Source: Podarcis raffonei (taxonomy: Eukaryota > Chordata > Lepidosauria > Squamata > Lacertidae). From it: a stretch of 64,000 nt of DNA. Position 1 is the stretch's first letter. The number at the start of each line of letters is the position of its first letter. The notes under the pieces are model-generated. The model did no database searches and was not told the origin of the DNA. It saw only the letters and a program-made list of their open reading frames with translations. Positions 57,501 to 64,000 of the stretch are shown piece by piece. The stretch spans positions 1,808,001 to 1,872,000 of the forward strand of contig NC_070607.1 of the NCBI RefSeq assembly GCF_027172205.1, written 5' to 3'. Position numbers and translations under genes: made by a program.

Positions 57501-60500
57501 AAGGGAAGTTGTTTCGGCCAAATGAGAAGCAAGTGGCACAGCTGGAGAAGAAAGATTACTTAGGGAAATCTATGGTAGGAAGTTAATCTATGGCAGAAGT
57601 GGAATTACCGAGCAAATTTCACTTGTATTCCTAAAAGGTCATTCATGATAAACAGTAATAGAATTGCAGCTGTCTAGAAAAACACAACCCGGCCTGCTCT
57701 GGTACCTTTAACCCTAGTTTGATATGCAGCAAGTGAAGCTTCTCGTAGTATGAAGAGAGCCACAACCAAGTCCCTGTGAAAGAAACAGCTACAGAGGCTG
57801 CCTGAAACGTCAGCAACTAACTGGCGCCATAATTTTATAATACAATATTTTTAAAAAGCACACCACAATAATAAATAAATAACGCTTTCAGATAAGAATC
57901 CTCCTTTTACTATTCAATTCAAAGAGCGTGTGCAAGTTTTTAAATTATTATTTTATTGTGTTGTTCAAATAAGCAGACCTCCACTTGCCCCATGGGATTT
58001 CCCTCTCCTTTCCGTCCTGCTAGTGTCCAGATCAAGGTACGTAATTGCACTTCTCTATTGTGCCTTGCTCAGGCCACACCTGGAGTTCTGTGCCCAGTTC
58101 TGGGCACCACAAATCAAGGAGGATATTGGCAAGCTGGAACGTGTGCAGAGGAGGGCAACCAAGATGATTAAGGGTTTGGAAACCAAACCTTATGAGGAAC
58201 AGTTGAGGAAGCTGGGTATGTTTAGCCTGGAAAAGAGGAAACTGAGAGGAGATATGAAAGCCGCCTTCAAATATCTCAAGGGCTGTCATATGGAGGATGG
58301 AGCAGGCTTGTTTTCTCCTGCTGTGGAGGTTAGGCCCCAACCAATGGCTTCAAGATACAAGAAAGAAGATTCCGACTAAGAACTTGCTAACAGTAAGAGC
58401 TGTTTGACTGTGGAACAGACTCCCTCAGAAGGCGGTGGACTCTCCTTCACAGGAAGTTTTTAAGCAGAGGTTGGGTGACTATCTGCCATAGATGCTTTAG
58501 TTGAAATTCCTGCATTGCAGGGGGTTGAACTAGATGACCCTCGGGGTCCCTTCCAACTCTACAGTTCTATGAATTCAGCTTATTGGCAAGGAATGCCAGG
58601 ATCAAATAAAACTTCAGTGAGTCCCCAACAGAGAAATAGGGAACCCTGCCAATAATTACTTTTATCTATATAGTGCTGAAGATGTAGCACTCAGGAGGTT
58701 AATATGAGCAGCCTAGCAGAAAACTGGATTAAGAGAGCATAAACCACTTGACATTACCAGTGTGAATAAAGCTATTAAGCATGTTCCTCCTTCTAACTCC
58801 AGGTTGTGGCTTCTGTGGTTGACAATGATGAGTTTTCAGGCTTTGCGCCTCTTCAGCCTCAGGTAAGACAGAGGACTTTTCTATGACAGAACTTGATGCA
58901 CTTCCCCCCAAACCAGCTTCAATCTGAATTGAGAAAAAGAATGACCTGGATGTGATTTAAGCTGTAATGTATCCTCAGTCTTACCATCAATGAACTGGAG
59001 GCAGCAGCACTGGGAAAGATCCCTGATCAAGTTTTCAGGCGGAGAGGCAGGCAGCGCATGCCACACACACTCCAGCAAGCATTGGGTGTGTGCCTGTGTT
59101 GCTCAGCTGTGTTGCTCTGTGGTGCATGCAAGCACTGCTGCTCTGCAGCATTTGTCTGAGTGGGCAGAAAGTGGTTGCCAGGCAGAGTAGTAAGTGTCAA
59201 TGCACCACCTAAACTACTAGCCTGCTGCCCTTGAGATGCAGTGGGAGGTGCCGTCCTGCTGCCAGTGTTGAAGTAAGATTCAGCTGCCAGTCCAGCCAGC
59301 TTCTGTACAAGGAATGGGAGGATGCCATCTTGTCTCTTGCCTCAGGCAGCAGAACGTCTTGAGCTGGCCTTGGTAGCCATGACAAGACTCCCAACCCCAC
59401 TCTAGTCTGAAACACTTGCATCTCTCTTCAGGCCAGATAGATTCTGAACACAGGGCCTGACTTCAAAGTTAACTTTGGCGGCTAACAGATTGAGGTTGAA
59501 TCCTGACAAGACAGAAGTACTGTTTTTGGGGGACAGGGAGCGGGTTGGTGTGGGGGATTCCCTGGCCTTGAATGGGGTAACTGTGCCCCTGAAGGACCAG
59601 GTGCGCAGCCTGGGAGTCATTTTGGACTCACAGCTGTCCATGGAGGCGCAGGTTAACTCTGTGTCCAGGGCAGCTGTCTACCAGCTCCACCTGGTACGCA
59701 GGCTAAGACCCTACCTGCCCGTGAACTGTCTCGCCAGAGTGGTGCATGCTCTAGTTATCTCCCGCTTGGACTCCTGCAACGCGCTCTACGTGGGGCTACC
59801 TTTGAAGGTGACCCGGAAACTGCAATTAATCCAGAATGCGGCAGCTAGACTGGTGACTGGGAGTGGCCGCCGGGACCACATAACACTGGTTCTGAGAGAT
59901 CTGCATTGGCTCCCAGTACGTTTCCGAGCACGATTCAAAGTGTTGGTGCTGACCTTTAAAGCCCTAAACGGCCTCGGTCCTGTATACCTGAAGGAGCGTC
60001 TCCACCCCCATCGTTCAGCCCGGACACTGGGATCCAGCGCCGAGGGCCTTCTGGCGGTTCCCTCATTGCGAGAAGTGAGGCTACAGGGAACCAGACAGAG
60101 GGCCTTCTCGGTAGTGGCGCCCGCCCTGTGGAACGCCCTCCCATCAGATGTCAAAGAGATAAATAATTACCTGACATTCAGAAGACATCTTAAGGCAGCC
60201 CTGTTCAGGGAAGTTTTTAATATGTAACGCTGTACTGTTTTTAACACTGATTGGGAGCCGCCCAGAGTGGCTGGGGAAACTCAGCCAGATGGGCGGGGTA
60301 TAAATAATAAATTATTATTATTATTATTATTAACTGCAGTATAGAGGAGAGGTTAATGCTAAAATATGTTGCTTGCAGACATCAGAACCACCTCCCAGAC
60401 CAAAATCACCAGAAGCCCTCAGGTAAGATCAATAAACTGCAGGGAACCCCAGCATTCAGTAGCTCCCATTGGTCTAGAAAGTGATTCATAGGAGATTCTG

Positions 60501-63500
60501 CTCTCCTATGACTAGATAAGGAATAGAGAAATAAACCCAAAAATCTGTTTAGAACTGAGTACAGCACCATGAAGTCTGGATGTCTTCATTATGGGTATAT
60601 GGGTGGTATCTGACAAAATATTTTCGTTAGCACAAGGATTTCCACTTCTGTAATGGAACTTCCTTTCCCTCTCCTCTTCCTGTGTGTCCCTCACACCCTC
60701 CCCAACTCTGCAGCAGAGGGTGGATTGAACCACCATAATCAATTTAGGGGGCACATGGGAGATGCGTGGGGAGAAAAGAGGGAGGGGAAGTTCTGTTGCA
60801 CAGCCAAAAGTTATTGTTCTCAGACAACTACTTGATTGGATACTGACCTATGAACCTACACCCTCTTAACAGAAACACATTTTATCCTCCCACCCTTTTT
60901 TTGCTTCATTATGGAAAAAAAAGGAAATAAAACATTCCAAACGAGCAAACACATAGTGATATGAAATACAACTTTTGAAATACAATAGTCTATGCTTGGG
61001 ATGTTTGCACAAACTATTCCACTTAGGATTTGCTGTTTAATACAGGCTGTTTCAACAATATAAATAGGTGACCTCTGGGCACATGTGCATAATAAAAGAA
61101 AGCAGCCACCGGACTATTTCCCCACACATCTAGCTCACTGGTGGGATGGTTTTTGCACTCATCCCATTGCACGCCCAGTGACTTGGATGTGCACTAAAGC
61201 AATCAGTTGTTGTTGTTGATGATGAAACTGTCAGCTGATTTGTCATGCAGGGCCCTGCAAGGAGAACCTCACAGAGTCCTGTACGAATTCATACCAGAAA
61301 CAGCAGCGGAACTTGAAGTCCTTCCTGGAAACATTGTTTTTGTCTTGAAGAAAGCGAAAGACAACTGGGCTACTGTTGTCTTTAATGGGAAGGTATAAGG
61401 CCAGCAAGGGTAATTCTACAGAGAACACCTGCACTGTTGTTCCATTGGCATGAACTGTTGGTACCATTTTGGGGTTGCATTCTAGTTGTCTTGAACTAAA
61501 CAGTAGATAGCTGTCTACTCAGGATTTACTGCAGGGGGTGAAAAACCACATGTGCACTAGGTGGCACTCTTGAGCTACATCAGATATAGGGGCTCAGCAT
61601 AGTGACACGTAGTCTAAAGTGCTTGAAGTTCAGAATGTGCTGTGGGCTTGAGTTCTGATGTGGACTAATTCTTCTGAGACAGAATAGTACCATCCCATAG
61701 GGTTGTCTCCTGCCCAGCTCTGCTCCTAGACCCCATGTAAAGGAGACATACCTTATTGGATCCAATACATGGTAGCATAGTTGCAGGTGGGTTTGCATGT
61801 TCATATTTGGGCTGTTTTCTGCTGTACAGTACAACACTTGATAAAGGGTCTGGAAACCAAGCCTTATGAGGAACAGTTGAGAGAACTGGGTATGTTTAGC
61901 CTGCTAAAGAGACCAAGAGGAGATATGATAACCATAATATCTGAAGGGCTGTCACATGAAAGATGGAGCAAGCTTGTTTTCTCTTGCTGCAGAGGCTAGG
62001 ACCTGAATCAATGGATTTAAGTTACAAGAAAGGTGATTCCGACTAAACATCAGGAAGAGCTGTTCAACAGTGGAACAGGCTGTCATGAGAGATGGTGGAC
62101 TCTCCCTCCTTGGAGGTTTTTAAGCAGAGGTGGAATGGTCATCTGTCATGGATGCTTTAGTTGAGATTTCTGAATCTAGATGTCCCTCAGGATCTCTTCC
62201 AACTATACAATTCTTTGATTCCCCATAGTAGTGAAGCACTACACAAAAATTAGGTAAAAGATCAGAAGGGAGTATGAGAAGTTGCCCTGAGATGAAAGAA
62301 ACTGAGACCTGCCCCCCCCCCAGCCACCTCTCAGCACCTGCAGGCAACTTTTCAAGTAAAGCAACCTGCTTAGGCCTAGTGGAGTGAATCAGCGAAGTTA
62401 AAATGCTGCCATTCAAAATCTGGAGATTAGAATCTGGAGGGGGTGACAGAGCCCCCTGTGTGCAGTCTTGGAGTCTTTTCTTTGCCCACAATGTACAACT
62501 CTGACACCACCCTGCCTCCTAGCAATATCTTGCTTTTGCTTTTCGTACAGCAAGGGATCATACCCTGCAACTTCCTAGAGCCAATGGGAATGAAATTCTC
62601 TTCAGGCCAGGTAAGAGAATAAGTATTAATTCTTAGGGCAAAACTTGACATGATAATTTATACAAGGCTGCTTGCCAAAAATGGGAGTGTGTGTTTGGTT
62701 CCCCTCTCCCCCTCCGTAACCCTAGCCCTATTCACCCATGTGCCAACATCACCAGCATTCTGTGTTTCGCTGACAAAGATGTCAGGTAGGGAAATGGCTA
62801 CTCTTGTAACATTAGTGGACGGGTAAGGTGTCTTGAATATTACGGATGAAGATACACACCACTCATTTCCACTTATCCTATGTCTATTTCCACTTTTGCT
62901 GTTACGACCAGGACACTTTGCTTTACAGTCCATATATTATTTGGTCTAATCTCTTGTTATTATTCTGGATAGAAAAGTAAGTCTGGGAATATAGACATTT
63001 AATTTCACATTTATAAAACAACCTATACATCTTAAATTATAAAACACTAAAGAAATAAGGCAAACATACAAAATCATCACAGGAGCAAATATAAAGTACA
63101 GGGAACAGATAATCCTGGATAATGCTACAGAGGAAATATTCTGAATTGTCAATAATAAGACCATTATATTTAATATTTTTCTTTCCCTGCTTGTAAAACC
63201 CACAGGCAAAGGAAAGCATCTAGGAAGATAATAACTTGCCCAAGAACAGCTGAGATTTGAACTCAGGACAGTGAGGGTCAAATGATCGCCTGCTCACATG
63301 GTCTCTTTTTGAAGGAATGGCAGGAGTACAATGTGTGTGACTGGATTATGCATGTCAAACTTCTTCTCAGAACCCAATAGGCAGGATCTAATATAAGCTC
63401 ATTTGCAGGCTCCTGGAATAGTTAACTGGATAACTTGTTGGTGAACGATTAGGCAAGGTTTCAAGTTTAAAACTCTTCCATCAAGTTAAACACTTTCTGT

Positions 63501-63738
63501 CTGTGGAATATTACAGAGTTACTCCAAATCTTGCCTGTTCTTTCGTTTCCAACAGAGGGGCTGCCTTGTGTATTTTGCATTACTTATTTCTGTGATTGAT
63601 GCAGCAACTGCACCAGGCACCGGGTGCCTGACAGTCACGCTTGTTTCCATTTCATACAGCAAGGAATTGGTGCAGATGTTGACATCCCTCCTCCACCCAG
63701 CTTTGCTGCCCCAGATTGCCCTGAGAGGTGTCCCTCAG
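51393..63738 (+). CDS. NCF2: NCF2 (p67phox), phagocyte NADPH oxidase activator, first ten coding exons
   Basis: Exons at 51393-51566, 52786-52868, 55690-55798, 56707-56841, 57467-57574, 58803-58862, 60379-60422, 61251-61392, 62551-62610 and 63660-63738, all with GT-AG borders, give about 331 residues before the window ends. p67phox binds Rac-GTP through its four TPRs and switches on electron flow in gp91phox (NOX2). Residue numbering runs level with human: the Rac-contact residues R102, N104 and D108 (QLRGNNLID) are kept, and V204 of the activation segment starts exon 6. The first SH3 domain occupies about 243-302 ([42 protein letters not shown]). The remaining proline-rich, PB1 and second SH3 exons must lie to the right. 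No stop or shift was seen. Introns are loaded with LINEs and MITEs. Confidence 0.97.
52786..52868 (+). CDS. NCF2: NCF2 coding exon 2
   Basis: Residues 59-85 and two bases of codon 86: [20 protein letters not shown], end of TPR2 and start of TPR3. Acceptor CTTCCTTCAG, donor GTGAGT. Confidence 0.95.
53305..53814 (+). mobile_element. hAT-type MITE (494 bp) in NCF2 intron 2
   Basis: The element 53313-53806 begins CAGGAGTCGGCAAAA and ends AGTTTGCCGACCCTTG. Flanks GCCTTACC and GCATTACC agree at 7 of 8 positions. The core shares GAAAGGGCTGGCT and AAAATGG words with the 11.4-kb copy, so the two are the same family. Confidence 0.82.
54095..54200 (-). mobile_element. L1 3' end, reverse orientation
   Basis: A T-run, then ATCTTTATTAAATTTTCTTT; reverse complement ends AAATTTAATAAAGATGATAC plus A-run, like the L1 3' ends in this window. 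Upstream limit uncertain. Confidence 0.6.
54298..54468. mobile_element. Palindromic MITE-like repeat
   Basis: Facing arms: ACTCTTAGACCATCTAAACA with ATGGCTTCTCCCAAAGTATC and CTGGGAATTGCAGTTTG on the left; CAAACTACCGTTCCCAGAAT, TCTCCATGAC and TCTTAAAGTG on the right. No coding. The family was not named. Confidence 0.5.
54445..54530. repeat. AT-rich microsatellite (AATAATAAGT)n
   Basis: Alternating ATAATAATAAGTAATAAGTA units, about eight imperfect copies. Confidence 0.7.
55333..55438 (-). mobile_element. tRNA-headed SINE (Sauria-SINE type), 3'-truncated
   Basis: Reverse complement starts GGGACGCGGGTGGCGCTGTG, with an A-box-like GTGGCGCTGTGGG. It then has GGCTTGCCGATC and a B-box GGTTCGAATCCC (55363-55374 on the plus strand) followed by CGCTCCCGCTGCTCG. 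This is the head of the Sauria SINE of squamates as I recall it. The RTE-derived tail is missing. It cannot be a working tRNA gene, since no cloverleaf continues. Confidence 0.82.
55690..55798 (+). CDS. NCF2: NCF2 coding exon 3
   Basis: Residues 86-122: [20 protein letters not shown] and [17 protein letters not shown]. Holds the end of TPR3 and the hairpin between TPR3 and TPR4, with the Rac-contact residues R102, N104 and D108. Acceptor GCTTTCCAG, donor GTAAGT. Confidence 0.96.
56707..56841 (+). CDS. NCF2: NCF2 coding exon 4
   Basis: Residues 123-167: [20 protein letters not shown] then [23 protein letters not shown]4 and its capping helix. Acceptor TTCCCAACAG, donor GTAAGA. Confidence 0.96.
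57177..57320 (+). mobile_element. Palindromic hAT-like MITE in NCF2 intron 4
   Basis: CAGTGTTCCTCAATCTAGTA and CCTTCCAGATTTTG on the left face CATCTGGAGAGCACCAGGTT and GGGGAAGGCTG on the right. The centre is CATCAGCTTCCGCCAGCATG. Half copies at about 41437 and 42103 belong to the same family. The flanks are too decayed for a firm target duplication. Confidence 0.6.
57467..57574 (+). CDS. NCF2: NCF2 coding exon 5
   Basis: Residues 168-203: [20 protein letters not shown] and [16 protein letters not shown]. Follows a TG microsatellite in the acceptor tract. Donor ATG|GTAGGA. Linker leading to the activation segment. Confidence 0.95.
58030..58572 (+). mobile_element. CR1 LINE 3' fragment in NCF2 intron 5
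   Basis: Encodes the CR1 ORF2 end ([48 protein letters not shown]) and the 3' UTR with GGGGGTTGAACTAGATGACC and a TTCCAACTCTACAGTTCTATG end. 5'-truncated, frame decayed at the end. Confidence 0.9.
58803..58862 (+). CDS. NCF2: NCF2 coding exon 6 (activation segment)
   Basis: Residues 204-223, [20 protein letters not shown]. This short exon is the activation segment needed for electron transfer in the human protein; its first residue is the equivalent of human V204. Acceptor TCTAACTCCAG, donor GTAAGA. Confidence 0.96.
59470..60331 (+). mobile_element. L2 LINE 3' part with 250-codon open frame, NCF2 intron 6
   Basis: Open frame 59475-60227: [101 protein letters not shown]. The 3' UTR contains GCCCAGAGTGGCTGGGGAAA and a TAAATAATAAATTATT tail. 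A different L2 subfamily from those at 30-40 kb. 5'-truncated after the RT catalytic motif, so it cannot encode active enzyme. Confidence 0.9.
60379..60422 (+). CDS. NCF2: NCF2 coding exon 7
   Basis: Residues 224-237 and two bases: [14 protein letters not shown](R). The proline-rich linker between the activation segment and the first SH3. Acceptor TTGCTTGCAG, donor GTAAGA. It lies only about 50 bp after the L2 tail. Confidence 0.93.
61251..61392 (+). CDS. NCF2: NCF2 coding exon 8
   Basis: Residues 238-285: [47 protein letters not shown]. The larger part of the N-terminal SH3 domain, with the ALYDF-equivalent VLYEF and the conserved NW. Acceptor TTTGTCATGCAG, donor GTATAAG. Confidence 0.96.
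61833..62218 (+). mobile_element. CR1 LINE 3' fragment in NCF2 intron 8
   Basis: [20 protein letters not shown] block, then a decayed 3' end (TCTCCCTCCTTGGAGGTTTT, GGATCTCTTCCAACTATACA). The most degraded of the CR1 copies here. Confidence 0.85.
62551..62610 (+). CDS. NCF2: NCF2 coding exon 9
   Basis: Residues 286-305, [20 protein letters not shown]: the last SH3 strand with the conserved P-x-N-F/Y-L. Acceptor TTTTCGTACAG, donor GTAAGA. Confidence 0.95.
62611..63659 (+). other. NCF2 intron 9
   Basis: About 1.05 kb with no recognised repeat. Canonical GT...AG ends (GTAAGA, TTTCATACAG). Confidence 0.6.
63660..63738 (+). CDS. NCF2: NCF2 coding exon 10
   Basis: Residues 306-331 and one base: [19 protein letters not shown] then CPERCPS. 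Proline-rich, matching in place and character the DIPAPPSSKAP segment of human. Weaker conservation than the other exons, but canonical borders (ATACAG, GTAAGT) and an open phase support it. Confidence 0.8.
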
Positions 63739-64000
63739 GTAAGTAAGAGTGACAGACAGTGAATCCTTTCTAAGGTCCAATGCATATATGACAGTAGCTC
63801 TGTTTGGCATGCTGCACAAGTATAAAGACTACACAGAAAGAGGGGGAGCAGGGACAAATGTACTAAGCTCTTCCCTCTCTCCCCATCACTTTGCCCATCA
63901 CTCTTTATGAGTTGGAGTGAAAGTGAAGTTTCTGAAGTGGGGAGCCTTCTCTGCATGATTTAGAACACCAATTTTGTATGGTTCTAAATCACGCTGAGAG

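Overview
The window is vertebrate DNA, almost certainly from a squamate reptile (most likely a lizard). It has spliced genes with long introns, and the repeats are CR1, L2 and L1 LINEs, a Tigger DNA transposon with small relatives, hAT-type MITEs and one tRNA-headed SINE of the Sauria-SINE type. Three host genes lie on the + strand in the order APOBEC4, ARPC5, NCF2. This is the gene order I recall from human 1q25.3, read in the opposite direction. No retrovirus-like element was recognised.

Region by region. 1-11.4 kb: gene-free DNA with an L2 and a CR1 fragment. RGL1 would be expected here on the minus strand by synteny, but I could not recognise an exon. 11.4-12.1 kb: hAT-type MITE with a perfect 8-bp target duplication. 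12.4-13.5 kb: APOBEC4, coding region in one exon, zinc ligands intact. 14.1-16.6 kb: MITEs, including a Tigger MITE with a short-period minisatellite core, and an L2 3' end. 16.8-28.5 kb: ARPC5, with a CpG-rich promoter, four coding exons and all 151 residues recovered; its first intron is a minor-spliceosome AT-AC intron. Its third intron holds a 3.3-kb Tigger transposon with a nearly whole transposase. 29.9-40.2 kb: LINEs nested three deep. An L2 on + is split by an L2 on -, which is split by a near-complete CR1 and by a 5'-truncated LINE of another clade; a short L1 tail sits in the outer L2. 41.4-43.1 kb: two more Tigger-like MITEs. 43.3-50.1 kb: a near full-length L1 interrupted by the 3' end of a sister L1. 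51.4 kb to the end: the first ten coding exons of NCF2 (about 331 residues); the PB1 and C-terminal SH3 exons lie beyond the window.

The three host genes do not form one pathway. ARPC5 is a subunit of the Arp2/3 actin nucleator. NCF2 (p67phox) is the Rac-dependent activator of the phagocyte NADPH oxidase. APOBEC4 is a poorly understood member of the cytidine deaminase family. No undescribed multi-gene system was seen. The most notable signals are the AT-AC intron of ARPC5, the datable nested LINE stack with a 37-bp inverted copy at one junction, the near-intact CR1, the Tigger with candidate dependent MITEs, and a recurring short motif of about 50-90 bp that I could not name.
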